A stretch of DNA of 64,000 bases from positions 3,038,001-3,102,000 of the forward strand of contig NZ_CP041198.1 of assembly GCF_006517815.1 (NCBI RefSeq), given 5' to 3'. Made by a program: the position numbers and the translations under genes. The DNA is from Pseudarthrobacter sp. NIBRBAC000502770. Its GTDB lineage: Bacteria; Actinomycetota; Actinomycetes; Actinomycetales; Micrococcaceae. The notes under the pieces were generated by a model that did no database searches, was not told the DNA's origin, and saw nothing but the letters and a program-made list of their open reading frames with translations. Below, piece after piece: positions 41,126 through 50,501 of the stretch (position 1 is the stretch's first letter; each line of letters opens with the position of its first letter).

Positions 41126-42862
41126 ATGTACCTGCTGCTTGCCGCCCACGCCCGCGGCGCGGCACTGCAGGAACTGACACAAGCCGGCCACCCCCAGCAG
41201 GCCAACCCCGAACCGCGGGTGGTGGCACCCGGCGAGCTTGCCGGCGTCGTCAGCGAATTCGAAGCCCGGCGCCCGGGCGGCCAGCCGCCCCGCTGGATCT
41301 GGCACCGGACCCAGGACTGGTACCCCGCACTGCTCGCCGCAGGCGTGGAGGTGGAGCGCTGTTACGACATCACGCTGTGCGGCAACATCCTGGCGTTTTC
41401 GCAGTTCAGCGCCCACACCGACTACGCCAGGAACACCGACAGGGTCCCGGTGGAGGATCCCTTGCTTCCACCAAAAGCCCTGCTGCCCCCGCGTCCCCCT
41501 GCCGACCAGGGCGCGCTGTTCGACGAACCAGCTGCCGGGCCGGCGCCGGGGTGGGCACTGGATGAACTCCGCGCCGAGTACGCTGCCCAGCAGGGCGCCT
41601 TGGCCGCCGTGGGGACAGCGGAGAACCGCAGGAACCGCCTGCAGTTGCTGCTCGCGGCGGAGTCCGCAGCCGCCATGGTGGCCGCGGAGATGCAGCACGC
41701 CGGCGTCCCGTGGCGGGAGGACCTGCACGAACAGATCCTGGTGGACCACCTGGGACCCCGCCCGCCCGCCGGCCAGCGTCCGCAACGGCTGGAGGCGTTG
41801 GCTGCGGAGCTGCGCGCCCTGCTCAGCTCACCAGGACTCAACCCGGATTCGCCGCAGGACCTGATGCGGGCTCTGCACCGCAACGGCATCGAGGTCAAGA
41901 GCACCCGGAAATGGGAGCTCCGGGAGTCCAGCCACCCCGTCATCGAGCCGTTGCTGGAATACAAGAAGCTCTCCAGGCTCCACACGGCCAACGGCTGGTC
42001 CTGGCTGGACGCCTGGGTGGACGGCGGACGGTTCCGTCCCGAATATGTGGTGGGAGGAGTTGTCTCGGGTCGCTGGGCATCCCGCGGGGGCGGCGCCCTG
42101 CAGATTCCCAGGCAGGTCCGTGGTGCGGTGCACGCAGACCCGGGTTACAAACTGATCGTTGCCGATGCCTCGCAGCTGGAACCGCGTGTCCTGGTGGCCC
42201 TGGCGCAGGATTCCTCCATGGCTGAGGCAGCCCGGGACCAGGACTTGTATGCCGGTATCGCCGCGAAGGGCTTCGGCGGGGACCGTGCCAAGGCAAAAAT
42301 GGCCCTGCTGGGCGCCATGTACGGGGCCACCTCCGGCGAGGCGGGGCGTCTAATGCCGCAGCTGGCGCGCACCTATCCACGCGCCGTCGACTTTGTGGAG
42401 CAGGCGGCGCGGGCGGGTGAGTCCGGCGGGACGGTGACCACCCGGCTGGGCCGCAGCAGCCCGCCGCCTTCGGAGCGGTGGTTCCTGAGCCAGCGCTCCA
42501 CCTCGGCGGAGGAACAACGGCGGGCTGAGTCCATCGCCCGGTCCCGCGGGCGCTTCACCCGGAATTTCGTGGTCCAGGGCTCCGCAGCGGACTGGGCGGC
42601 GTGCTGGCTTGCGGAATTACGACGCCGGCTGCGTACCCTGCGAAGGCCGGGAACCGCCGGTGGCGGCAGCCCTGTCGGGGCCGAGTTGGTCTTCTTCCTG
42701 CACGATGAGGTGATGGTGCATGCACCCGCGGACGGGGTTGGCGCCTGCATCGCGGCGATCGAGGATTCGGCCAAGGCCGCCAAGGAATTGCTGTTCGGTC
42801 CGGTCCCGGTCGAGTTCCCGGTAAGCCTCGCCGTCGTCGACTCCTACGACCTCGCCAAGTAG
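41126..42862 (+). CDS. Bifunctional 3'-5' exonuclease / family A DNA polymerase-like protein
   Basis: A 578-residue family A polymerase without the 5' nuclease domain. An exonuclease-like region covers about 1-200, and the polymerase domain follows. Motif A is VADASQLEPRVLVALAQD, motif B KAKMALLGAMYGATSGEAG and motif C FFLHDEVMVHAP with the HDE residues. The exonuclease part lacks obvious DEDD metal motifs. Such shortened Pol I-like proteins are common in actinobacteria beside the Tad cluster and may act in repair. The ATG at 41126 gives the typical N-terminus (MYLLLAAHARG); a start at 41081 would add 15 residues. GGGAG lies one base upstream of the chosen start. Confidence 0.85.
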   Translation: MYLLLAAHARGAALQELTQAGHPQQANPEPRVVAPGELAGVVSEFEARRPGGQPPRWIWHRTQDWYPALLAAGVEVERCYDITLCGNILAFSQFSAHTDYARNTDRVPVEDPLLPPKALLPPRPPADQGALFDEPAAGPAPGWALDELRAEYAAQQGALAAVGTAENRRNRLQLLLAAESAAAMVAAEMQHAGVPWREDLHEQILVDHLGPRPPAGQRPQRLEALAAELRALLSSPGLNPDSPQDLMRALHRNGIEVKSTRKWELRESSHPVIEPLLEYKKLSRLHTANGWSWLDAWVDGGRFRPEYVVGGVVSGRWASRGGGALQIPRQVRGAVHADPGYKLIVADASQLEPRVLVALAQDSSMAEAARDQDLYAGIAAKGFGGDRAKAKMALLGAMYGATSGEAGRLMPQLARTYPRAVDFVEQAARAGESGGTVTTRLGRSSPPPSERWFLSQRSTSAEEQRRAESIARSRGRFTRNFVVQGSAADWAACWLAELRRRLRTLRRPGTAGGGSPVGAELVFFLHDEVMVHAPADGVGACIAAIEDSAKAAKELLFGPVPVEFPVSLAVVDSYDLAK

Positions 42863-43021
42863 CTGCCTCGGAGGGCGTCAATACCCGCCATCGAGATGCA
42901 AGGTAACCTACCCGGCAGTAGTTCGACGGTTGTGGTGGCGGAGGTTACAGTCAAAAGCGGTGACTGAAACAGACCGGTCCACACGCTGATGCAACGACGC
43001 ATAACAGGGAGGTCCCCGTCC

Positions 43022-43204
43022 ATGGCGGGAAGATTTGAAATACACCGCACAGGCGACGAGTCGTACCGGCTGCGGCTCACTGACGCCGAGGGCAACACGG
43101 TTGCCGTTTCGCCAACCTTCAGGTCCCTGCCCATGCTCCGGGACGGCATCAAGGCCATGCGCGAAAACGCCGCCACTGCCATCGTGGTGGACCTGCGCCA
43201 GTAG
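43022..43204 (+). CDS. DUF1508 (YegP-like) small protein
   Basis: A 60-residue protein consisting of one DUF1508 unit: AGRFEIHRTGDESYRLRLTDAEGN, then SPTFRSLPMLRDGIKAM. The family folds as a small beta-beta-alpha module; YegP has two such units. No known function. An upstream in-frame start at 42989 exists, but the ATG at 43022 gives the family N-terminus. Convergent with the Nudix gene, eight bases apart. Confidence 0.8.
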   Translation: MAGRFEIHRTGDESYRLRLTDAEGNTVAVSPTFRSLPMLRDGIKAMRENAATAIVVDLRQ

Positions 43205-43212
43205 GTCGAAAC

Positions 43213-43890
43213 CTAGATCCCCATGGGGTGGAGCCGGTTCCGGTCCCAGGGAACCGACCAGCCCAACTGGTCGAAGAGGCCGCTCAGCACGATGCCGGTG
43301 AAACCCCACACCACCACGCCGTTGACGGTGAACGCGGGACTGTCGAAGGTGCGGCCTGCGCGGTGGACGGTGGCCATCACCCGGTTGTCCGGGTCCAGCA
43401 GGTCCCGGACCGGTACGCGGAACACCTGTGCGGATTCGCCGTAATCCACCACCCGGACCGGTGAGGGGGCCTGCCACCAGCCGAGGACGGGCGTCACCAG
43501 GAAGTTGCTGTGCGCCAGGCCCAGTTCCTGGAGCGCTCCGAGAACTTCAACCCCGCCGGCATCAAGCCCTGTTTCCTCTTCGGCTTCCCGCAGGGCAGCC
43601 GCTACCGGAGTTTCGCCCGTGTCAATACCGCCGCCGGGAAATGCCACCTGGCCCGGGTGGGAGCCCAGGGTGTGGGCGCGTTCCAGGAGCAGGACGTCGA
43701 GGTCCGCCGGGGCGAGCGGCTTACCGGACGCGGCGGGGACGTCGTCAAGGACGCCGAAGAGCATCAGGATGGCAGCCCTGCGGGCCCGTGCCGCGTCAAC
43801 CGTCAGCGCCGCCCAGCGCGGATCCGGGGGCCCGGCCGTTCCGGTTTCGGCGCGCCGCACCAGCTCGGCGAGGTCTTCGCGTGCGCTCAC
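43213..43890 (-). CDS. Nudix hydrolase, CoA pyrophosphatase type
   Basis: A 225-residue Nudix enzyme. The box [21 protein letters not shown] (residues 86-106) matches GX5EX7REUXEEXGU. The preceding [21 protein letters not shown] is the UPF0035 signature of CoA pyrophosphatases (NudL/Pcd1p), which split CoA into phosphopantetheine and 3',5'-ADP. The GTG start overlaps the nth stop as GTGA, so the two are coupled, an arrangement also known in mycobacteria. Confidence 0.9.
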   Translation of the reverse strand: MSAREDLAELVRRAETGTAGPPDPRWAALTVDAARARRAAILMLFGVLDDVPAASGKPLAPADLDVLLLERAHTLGSHPGQVAFPGGGIDTGETPVAAALREAEEETGLDAGGVEVLGALQELGLAHSNFLVTPVLGWWQAPSPVRVVDYGESAQVFRVPVRDLLDPDNRVMATVHRAGRTFDSPAFTVNGVVVWGFTGIVLSGLFDQLGWSVPWDRNRLHPMGI

Positions 43891-44720
43891 GGGGTCCTCT
43901 TTTGGGACGCCATCCGGATTTCCGCGGCGCGGTGCTGCTCTGCCAGGTACTGCTCCAGCAGCCCCTCGCTGCCGGGGGCCAGTTCGTACTTAAGGAGCTT
44001 GGCTGCCTTGGTGGGGTCGGTTTCGCCCAGCCCGTAACTGGGACACCAGGTGGCCACGGGACAGGCTCCGCAGGCGGGTTTCCGGGCGTGGCAGACGCGG
44101 CGGCCATGGAAAATCACCCGGTGGGACAGCATGGTCCAATCCCTCCGTTCGAACAGCTCCGCCACGTCCTGTTCGATCTGCACGGGATCCTCCGACTGCG
44201 TCCAGCCAAACCGCTTGGCCAGCCGGGCAAAGTGGGTGTCCACCGAGATGCCGGGGACGCCGAAAGCGTTGGCAAGCACCACGTTGGCCGTTTTGCGCCC
44301 TACACCGGGCAGCGTGACCAGTTCCTCCATCCGGCCGGGTACTTCGCCGTCGAACTCGTCCACCAGCCGCGTGCACAGTGCCTGGACGTTCTTCGCCTTG
44401 GCACGGAAGAACCCGGTGGGCTTGAGGATGGCCTCAAGTTTCGTGGGGTCCGCCTCTGCCAGTGCCCGTGCGTCAGGCCAGCGCGCGAACAGCACCTTGG
44501 TGACCTGGTTGACCGTGACGTCGGTGGTCTGGGCGGACAGTACGGTGGCCACGAGCAGTTCGAACGGGTTCCGGAAGTCCAGTTCCGCGTGGGCGTACGG
44601 GTATTTCTCGGCCAGGGCCCGGTGGATGCGCCGCGCCCTCCGCTTCAGGGCGAGGACTGATTCGGACGAGACCACGGGCATCCCCGTGGCCTGGCCGGTC
44701 TTGGTGCGGGCCCCGGCCAC
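43887..44720 (-). CDS. nth: Endonuclease III
   Basis: A 277-residue DNA glycosylase/AP lyase that removes oxidised pyrimidines. It has [20 protein letters not shown], the helix-hairpin-helix [18 protein letters not shown] with catalytic Lys143, the catalytic Asp161 in SVDTH, and a [4Fe-4S] loop [17 protein letters not shown] (C-x6-C-x2-C-x5-C). The GTG at 44720 begins five bases after the upstream stop; an internal ATG at residue 14 is an alternative. The C-terminal tail of about 35 residues is longer than in Escherichia coli Nth. Confidence 0.93.
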   Translation of the reverse strand: MAGARTKTGQATGMPVVSSESVLALKRRARRIHRALAEKYPYAHAELDFRNPFELLVATVLSAQTTDVTVNQVTKVLFARWPDARALAEADPTKLEAILKPTGFFRAKAKNVQALCTRLVDEFDGEVPGRMEELVTLPGVGRKTANVVLANAFGVPGISVDTHFARLAKRFGWTQSEDPVQIEQDVAELFERRDWTMLSHRVIFHGRRVCHARKPACGACPVATWCPSYGLGETDPTKAAKLLKYELAPGSEGLLEQYLAEQHRAAEIRMASQKRTP

Positions 44721-44725
44721 CTGAG

Positions 44726-46141
44726 TCAGCCGCGCTCGATGTTGCTGAGGTCGCGCAGGACGCCCAGCCGTCCGTCAGTGTGCTGGACCAGGAACTCGTG
44801 GCCGCGGTCCTCGAGCGCCAGCACCCAGCCGCCGGGCTCGATCACGAAGGCGGGCGCACCGGTGCGGGGGTCGAAGGCAGTGCGGTGCTGGGCCACGGCA
44901 AACCAAAAAGCCTCGTGGACCGGCTGCCCGTCTGTTTCATCGTGGCGGCTTGCCGGGTCCACCGTAGCCCCGATGGGCTGTTCGGCACGGACCTGCTGGT
45001 GCACCGCGGTGGCTGCGGGCGGCTCCCACGCGGCCTGTGGAGCATTGGTTGCCGGGATGTCCCCGTGCCGTGTCTCGCCGGCATCCGGAACAGGGGCAGG
45101 GCGGACGACGTCGGCTGCCTGGGTGGGCGGCCCGGCCTCCACATCGGGGGCAGGGCGGACGACGTCGGCTGCCTGGGTGGGCGGCCCGGCCTCCACTTCG
45201 GGGGTCTGTTCGGATGTTTCGGGGGCGGGCGCGGTCGGTGCGGACCCGGCAGGCCCGTGGGCACCGGAAACGGCAGCCGCGGCACCGGCTCCTGCAGCTC
45301 CGGCAGTTCCCGCGTTTGATGTCCCGGCGGCAGCCACCGGAACGGCCGCGGTGGCGGGCGCATGTGCCAAGCGGACAGGTTCAGGGCTTGGGCTGGCGGA
45401 TCCGGGCTGGACCGCGGAGGACCCGGAACCGGCGCCTCCGAAGACGCCGGCACCCTTGATGCCGCCGCCCTTTGACTGGCTGGGACCCGGCTCCGGCTTG
45501 GGCGCCTTGAGTGCCCTGCGCGTCGGGACCGCCGCTTCCCGTGCCACCACGTGCGCCGGCGCCTCTGGCCGGTCCTTGAAGTCGCCTGACAGATATGGCA
45601 GGAAGCGGCCCAGGACTGTTGCGGCGAACAGCACCAGCGAGCCGATCAGGCCGACCAGCAGGCTGGTCACGTAGCCGCCCGCAATGGACAGGAAGAAGAA
45701 AGCCACGGCGAAGGAGGCCACCACGGAGGCGAATTGGTCGATTGAGAGCGAACCCACCCGGATTTTCGTCGCGGGGGCGAGCCTGCGCGCGGCGAACAGC
45801 GCACTGGCGATCAACGGCAGGATGATGCCCAGTCCCAGGAAGAACAAATTGTTCAGGTTCCACAGGTTGTAGCGGGTGCCAAAGAGGGGCAGCAGGGACG
45901 CGACGAACAGGATCAGCGTGCCGGCGAAGACAGCCAGGTCCCGCACTGTAAACGGGCCCAGAACCGCCTGGTGGGCGTGGGGGTCGATCTTCCCGGAGGC
46001 AGCCTTTGGTCCTGCAGCCTGTCCCGTTGCCGCGTTACCGGCGGGGGTCGGGTGCCCTGGTCCGCCGGCGGCGGATCCGGAGCCTCCGGGACCTGTCCCG
46101 GCGTCCGGGGCCGTTCGCTGGCCGAAGCTCTGCTGGTTCAT
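44726..46141 (-). CDS. Ala/Pro-rich membrane protein of unknown function
   Basis: A 471-residue protein with a Gly/Pro-rich N-terminus, four hydrophobic segments (about residues 65-175: [68 protein letters not shown]), then a long Ala/Pro/Gly-rich cytoplasmic tail and a conserved-looking end ([38 protein letters not shown]). The tail holds two near-perfect 18-residue repeats. The ATG at 46141 follows AAGGAGAG with good spacing. It sits five bases before nth. Family not recognised; the last 80 residues could be a small folded domain. Confidence 0.75.
   Translation of the reverse strand: MNQQSFGQRTAPDAGTGPGGSGSAAGGPGHPTPAGNAATGQAAGPKAASGKIDPHAHQAVLGPFTVRDLAVFAGTLILFVASLLPLFGTRYNLWNLNNLFFLGLGIILPLIASALFAARRLAPATKIRVGSLSIDQFASVVASFAVAFFFLSIAGGYVTSLLVGLIGSLVLFAATVLGRFLPYLSGDFKDRPEAPAHVVAREAAVPTRRALKAPKPEPGPSQSKGGGIKGAGVFGGAGSGSSAVQPGSASPSPEPVRLAHAPATAAVPVAAAGTSNAGTAGAAGAGAAAAVSGAHGPAGSAPTAPAPETSEQTPEVEAGPPTQAADVVRPAPDVEAGPPTQAADVVRPAPVPDAGETRHGDIPATNAPQAAWEPPAATAVHQQVRAEQPIGATVDPASRHDETDGQPVHEAFWFAVAQHRTAFDPRTGAPAFVIEPGGWVLALEDRGHEFLVQHTDGRLGVLRDLSNIERG
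45093..45200. repeat. Two tandem 54-base repeats in coding sequence
   Basis: Copies at 45093-45146 and 45147-45200 differ at about one base. They encode two copies of [22 protein letters not shown] sequence in the disordered tail of the membrane protein. Near identity points to a recent duplication. Confidence 0.8.
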
Positions 46142-46549
46142 TCTGCTCTCCTTAGCGTGGCGGCACCGGGCCCGGTCCGGACCCGAAAAACTGTGCCGTC
46201 TTGACATGCGGTCCTGCCCCGGCCGGGCACTGTTTATGCCTGGGCGGGGCGGCCCAAAGTGAAGTCACAATTCCATCTCAGCCTAGTCAACAGCCTGGCT
46301 GATCACTAGCTGGAGGGGGCCCGGAGGGGACAACTGGAAGTAACGAAGACGCCATTCACCGCTTAAAAAATGCCGCTCGCGGTCGTCTTTGTGACGGGGA
46401 GCACAGGGGGTGCGTGGCAAGCATTAGGCTAGTTTGCGGAACAGCTCTTTGCGGTATGTCCGCCCGGCTGGCGCCCAGTGCCGTGCGAACGGAGGGCCCT
46501 GCGGAGGTGGCGTTCCGCGCGGCGACGATCGATGAATGATGAGGTTCAC
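46142..46549. promoter_or_regulatory. Divergent region upstream of acs
   Basis: About 400 bases between the leftward membrane-protein gene and acs. The acs side contains a CRP/GlxR-like site and a -10 element (listed separately) and the acs ribosome-binding site GAGG at 46541-46544. On the other side only the AAGGAGAG site next to 46141 is clear. No gene is supported here. Confidence 0.55.
46390..46405. promoter_or_regulatory. CRP/GlxR-type binding site upstream of acs
   Basis: TGTGACGGGGAGCACA: left half TGTGA perfect, right half GCACA one base off TCACA, with six bases between. A -10-like TAGGCT at 46425-46430 places the transcription start near 46437, so the site is centred near -40, the position for class II activation. 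The crp gene at 59468 encodes the candidate regulator. CRP/GlxR control of acs is known in other bacteria. Confidence 0.5.
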
Positions 46550-48568
46550 ATGTCCCAGGACACCCCAAGCTCCACGGCCACCGTTCCGTCCGCTTCCGCC
46601 CAGCCGGCCGGCCACGGCCATCAGGGCGATGCCTTCGCGAACCTGCTGCATGAAACCCGGGCTTTCCCGCCCTCCCCGGAATTCGCGGCCGACGCCGTTG
46701 TCACCGCCGCCGAGTACGGGGAAGCGGATGCCGACCGGCCGGCATTCTGGGCCAAGAAGGCCCGGGAACTCCTGACCTGGAACAAGGACTTCACCCAGGC
46801 GCTGGACTGGTCCAATCCGCCTTTCGCCAAGTGGTTTGTGGGCGGGGAACTCAACGCCGCCTACAACGCCCTGGACCGACATGTCGAGGCCGGCAACGGG
46901 GACCGTGTGGCCATTTACTTCGAGGGCGAACCCGGCGACACGCGGACCTACACGTACGCGCAACTCACCGAGGAAGTGAAGAAGGCGGCCAACGCGTTCG
47001 AATCCCTGGGCGTGGCCAAGGGAGACCGCGTGGCCGTGTACCTGCCCATGATCCCGGAGGCCGTGATCACCTTGCTGGCCTGCGCCCGGATCGGGGCGGT
47101 GCATTCGGTGGTGTTCGGCGGTTTCTCCGCCGAAGCACTGCGTTCGCGGATCGATGACGCCGAGGCCAAGCTCGTCGTCACCGCCGACGGCACCTACCGG
47201 CGGGGCAAGCCCAGCCCGCTCAAGGCCGCCGTCGACGATGCCCTGGCCCACGACGGCCATACGGTACAGAACGTGGTGGTGGTCAAGCGCAACGGCCAGG
47301 ATGTGGACTGGGCCGAGGGCAGGGACCACTGGTGGGCTGACACGGTCGACTCCGCCTCCGCCGAGCACGTTGCGGTGGGCCACGACTCCGAGCACCCGCT
47401 TTACATCCTCTACACCTCCGGGACCACCGGGAAGCCCAAGGGCATCCTGCACACCACCGGCGGCTACCTCACCCAGGCGGCCTACACCCACAAGGCAGTC
47501 TTCGACCTGCACCCTGAGACGGACGTCTACTGGTGCACGGCCGACGTCGGCTGGGTCACCGGGCACTCGTACGTCGCCTACGCGCCGCTCATCAACGGCG
47601 CCACCCAGGTCATGTACGAGGGCACCCCGGACTCCCCCCATCAGGGCCGTTGGTGGGAGATCGTGGAAAAGTACAAGGTCTCCATCCTCTACACCGCCCC
47701 TACGGCCATCCGTACCTTCATGAAGTGGGGCTCGGAGATCCCCGCGAAGTACGACCTCTCTTCGCTCCGCGTGCTCGGCTCGGTGGGCGAACCGATCAAC
47801 CCCGAAGCCTGGATGTGGTACCGCAAGGTCATCGGCGGCGACAAGGCACCCATCGTTGACACCTGGTGGCAGACCGAAACCGGTGCCCAGATGATTGCCC
47901 CGCTGCCCGGCGTGACGGCCACCAAGCCCGGTTCGGCCCAGGTGCCGCTGCCCGGTATCGCCGTGGACGTCGTCGACGAGATGGGCGAGTCCGTCCCGAA
48001 CGGGCACGGCGGTTTCCTGGTGATCCGCGAGCCCTGGCCCTCCATGCTGCGCGGGATCTGGGGTGATCCGGAGCGCTTCAAGGAAACCTACTGGTCCCGT
48101 TTCGAGAACATGTACTTCGCCGGCGACGGTGCCAAGCGGGACGAAGACGGCGATATCTGGCTGCTGGGCCGGGTGGACGACGTCATGAACGTTTCCGGGC
48201 ACCGGCTCTCCACCACCGAGATCGAGTCCGCCCTGGTGAGCCACCCCGCCGTGGCGGAGGCCGCCGTCGTGGGTGCAACGGACGAAACCACCGGCCAGGC
48301 CGTCGTCGCGTTCGTGATCCTCCGTGGCGACGCCGCGAACAACGGCGACGCCACCGTCCAGGAACTCCGGAACCACGTGGGCAAGGAAATCGGCCCCATC
48401 GCCAAGCCGAAGAACATCCTGGTGGTACCGGAACTGCCCAAAACCCGTTCCGGCAAGATCATGCGCCGCCTCCTCAAGGACGTTGCCGAAGGCCGCGACC
48501 CGGGCGATGCCACCACCCTGTCCGACCCGACCATCATGCAGCAGATCGCCGCGTCACTCCGGAAGTAG
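46550..48568 (+). CDS. acs: Acetyl-CoA synthetase (acetate-CoA ligase)
   Basis: A 672-residue AMP-forming ligase converting acetate, ATP and CoA to acetyl-CoA. Motifs are [11 protein letters not shown] (ATP/P loop), [56 protein letters not shown], and the acetylation site [14 protein letters not shown], whose lysine is the usual target of protein acetylation and deacetylation. The ATG at 46550 follows GAGG with five-base spacing; a longer in-frame extension upstream is not conserved in type. Likely controlled by the CRP-type site upstream and by an AcuC-like deacetylase (gene at 19721). A hairpin follows the stop. Confidence 0.96.
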   Translation: MSQDTPSSTATVPSASAQPAGHGHQGDAFANLLHETRAFPPSPEFAADAVVTAAEYGEADADRPAFWAKKARELLTWNKDFTQALDWSNPPFAKWFVGGELNAAYNALDRHVEAGNGDRVAIYFEGEPGDTRTYTYAQLTEEVKKAANAFESLGVAKGDRVAVYLPMIPEAVITLLACARIGAVHSVVFGGFSAEALRSRIDDAEAKLVVTADGTYRRGKPSPLKAAVDDALAHDGHTVQNVVVVKRNGQDVDWAEGRDHWWADTVDSASAEHVAVGHDSEHPLYILYTSGTTGKPKGILHTTGGYLTQAAYTHKAVFDLHPETDVYWCTADVGWVTGHSYVAYAPLINGATQVMYEGTPDSPHQGRWWEIVEKYKVSILYTAPTAIRTFMKWGSEIPAKYDLSSLRVLGSVGEPINPEAWMWYRKVIGGDKAPIVDTWWQTETGAQMIAPLPGVTATKPGSAQVPLPGIAVDVVDEMGESVPNGHGGFLVIREPWPSMLRGIWGDPERFKETYWSRFENMYFAGDGAKRDEDGDIWLLGRVDDVMNVSGHRLSTTEIESALVSHPAVAEAAVVGATDETTGQAVVAFVILRGDAANNGDATVQELRNHVGKEIGPIAKPKNILVVPELPKTRSGKIMRRLLKDVAEGRDPGDATTLSDPTIMQQIAASLRK

Positions 48569-48583
48569 TGGCATCAGACTGAC

Positions 48584-48614
48584 GACGGCGCCGCCCTCCC
48601 CGGGCGGCGCCGTC
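48584..48614 (+). terminator. Strong hairpin after acs
   Basis: GACGGCGCCGCCC / GGGCGGCGCCGTC, 13 perfect pairs with a TCCCC loop, 16 bases after the acs stop. There is no T run, as is common for actinobacterial terminators. Confidence 0.7.
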
Positions 48615-48662
48615 GCCGTATGCTGGAGCAAACCCGTATCCCCGGTAAAGGAACCCGTTCAC

Positions 48663-49424
48663 ATGCTTGCAGCCGCCCGACACCAGGCCATCGTGGACGC
48701 TGTCCAGCGGGAGCGGGTGGTCCGGATTTCGGACCTGGCCGCACAGCTGGGCGTGTCCCTGATGACCGTGCGGCGGGACATTGAGCAGCTCGAAGAGGGC
48801 GGGAAGCTGGAGCGTATCCACGGCGGCGCGAAACTGCCTGGGGACGCCAGCACGCATGAACCGGGTTTCGAGCTGAAGTCCACGCAGTTGACCGCGGAGA
48901 AACGGGCCATTGCCGTGGAGGCGGCAGGCTTGGTCCACGAGGGCATGGCGGTTGGATTAGGCGCCGGCACCACTACGTGGGCCCTGGCCCGGGAGCTGGC
49001 CGACGGTCCCCGCATTACCGTGGTGACCAACTCGATGCGGATTGCGGATCTCTTCCACCCCGGCGGGTCCACCGTGATCCTGATCGGCGGCGAGCGCACG
49101 CCGTCGGACGCCCTGGTCGGGCCCATCGCTACGGCAGCCCTCAAGCAGCTGCACCTGGATGTCCTTTTCCTGGGCGTTCACGGCATGGACGCCCAGGCCG
49201 GGTTCACCACGCCAAACCTGCTCGAAGCCGAAACCGACCGCGCTTTCGTGGCAGCCGCCCGCCGGACAGTGGTTCTGGCTGACCATACCAAGTGGGGCCT
49301 GTTGGGTATCAGCTCCATCGCCGCATTTGATGACGTGGACGAGGTCATTAGCGATGAAGGCCTCAGCGCCGAAGCCAGGCGGGTCCTGGGCGAACGCTCG
49401 AAGCTGCGCGTGGTCCCCGTATAG
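48663..49424 (+). CDS. DeoR/GlpR family transcriptional regulator
   Basis: A 253-residue repressor with an N-terminal DeoR-type winged helix (ARHQAIVDAVQRERVVRISDLAAQLGVSLMTVRRDIEQLEEGG in outline, about residues 5-47, then RIHGGA) and a C-terminal sugar-phosphate-isomerase-like sensor domain (AVGLGAGTTTWALARELA, VVTNSMRIADLF, ILIGGERTPSDALVGP, FLGVHGMDAQAGFTTPNLLEAE). Effectors are usually phosphorylated sugars. The ATG follows AAAGGAACCC. It stands alone after acs and converges on the LacI gene; its target operon is not evident. Confidence 0.88.
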   Translation: MLAAARHQAIVDAVQRERVVRISDLAAQLGVSLMTVRRDIEQLEEGGKLERIHGGAKLPGDASTHEPGFELKSTQLTAEKRAIAVEAAGLVHEGMAVGLGAGTTTWALARELADGPRITVVTNSMRIADLFHPGGSTVILIGGERTPSDALVGPIATAALKQLHLDVLFLGVHGMDAQAGFTTPNLLEAETDRAFVAAARRTVVLADHTKWGLLGISSIAAFDDVDEVISDEGLSAEARRVLGERSKLRVVPV

Positions 49425-49468
49425 CACGGCTACGCTGACCCGCGCCGCATGTTGCCGGTCCTACTGTC

Positions 49469-50500
49469 TTATGGGCAGCCGCAGGACTGCCGGACGTGGA
49501 GCTTGGTGGGGAAGATGGCGTGTTTCGGTTTTCCTCCGCGCCGGGCTTCCACCAGGGCATTCACCGCGGCTTCGGCCATCGCAGCCACGGGCTGCTCCAC
49601 CGTGGTCAGGGGCGGCCAGGAGTATTCTGCCTCAATCGATCCGTCGAAGGACACCACGGCGATGTCCCCCGGAATTGCCAACCCTGCCTCGTGGACGGCC
49701 CGGAGCACACCCACTGCCTGGGTGTCCGACGTGGAGAAGATGGCCGTTGGCCGGTTGACCGAGGCCACCAGCCGCTGGCCTGCGGAATAGCCGCCGGGCC
49801 AGGTGAAGCCGCTGTAGACGACAGGTCCTTCGGGCAGCCCGGCTTCCTGCAGGGCCTGTCGCCAGCCCACCTCACGACCGTCCATGCTGCCCGAAACGTT
49901 GGTGCCCATAGCCAGTCCAATGTTCGTGTGCCCGTGGCTGATGAGGTGCTGGACAGCAATCCGGGCTCCGGCAGCCAGGTCAACGCCGATGCTGTTGAAA
50001 CCTGGCGCAGCCCGCTCCTGGTTCAGCAGTACGGCAGGGATGTCCGCAGTCTCCAGTGCTTCAAGGTCGGGTTCAAAGAGGACGCTGGCCAGCAGGACGC
50101 CGTCCACCTGCCGGGCGGCGAGGTTCCGGATGTTGCGGCGTTCCTTGGCCAGGTTTCCGTCCGAGTTGCTCAACACCAGCGCGTACCCCAGGTCTGCGGC
50201 GGCATCCTCCACGGCGTGCGAAAACAGTGAGAAGAACGGGTTCGAGATGTCCGGGACGATAAGCCCCAGGGTCTCGCTTGAGCCGAGCTTCAGCGCCCGC
50301 GCGGCGGCGTTGGGCCGGTAGCCCAGGACGCGGATGGCGTCCTGGACCTTGGCTTCGGTTGCCGGCGCCACTTTCTTGGGTCCGCCATTGACCACGTAAC
50401 TGACGACGGCGGTGCTGACGCCGGCATAGCGCGCCACATCCTTGCGGGTCACCGGGCCGCCGCGGGAGGCCTGCGCGGCCGGGGAAGTCATGCTGTCCAT
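49469..50500 (-). CDS. LacI family regulator of the alpha-galactoside locus
   Basis: A 343-residue LacI-family repressor. Its helix-turn-helix is VTRKDVARYAGVSTAVVSYVVN (residues 17-38), hinge helix NAAARALKLGSSET, and effector domain TLGLIVPDISNPFFSLF, GHTNIGLAMGTN, IFSTSDTQAVGVL, VVSFDGSIEAEYSWPPLTTV. It lies directly downstream of the Gfo/Idh dehydrogenase gene with overlapping ends, so it is co-transcribed leftward. Two dyads sharing ATCTACTCG between the dehydrogenase and ABC genes are likely targets. Start candidates are GTG 50509 and ATGs at 50500 and 50491; none has a strong ribosome-binding site. Confidence 0.9.
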   Translation of the reverse strand: MDSMTSPAAQASRGGPVTRKDVARYAGVSTAVVSYVVNGGPKKVAPATEAKVQDAIRVLGYRPNAAARALKLGSSETLGLIVPDISNPFFSLFSHAVEDAAADLGYALVLSNSDGNLAKERRNIRNLAARQVDGVLLASVLFEPDLEALETADIPAVLLNQERAAPGFNSIGVDLAAGARIAVQHLISHGHTNIGLAMGTNVSGSMDGREVGWRQALQEAGLPEGPVVYSGFTWPGGYSAGQRLVASVNRPTAIFSTSDTQAVGVLRAVHEAGLAIPGDIAVVSFDGSIEAEYSWPPLTTVEQPVAAMAEAAVNALVEARRGGKPKHAIFPTKLHVRQSCGCP

Positions 50501-50501
50501 G

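Noticed and set aside
45093..45200. CRISPR-like repeat
   Set aside because: Only two directly adjacent in-frame copies with no spacers; a coding duplication.
46424..48376. 650-codon antisense frame across acs
   Set aside because: The plus strand encodes a full acetyl-CoA synthetase with all motifs; the antisense product has no recognisable domain.
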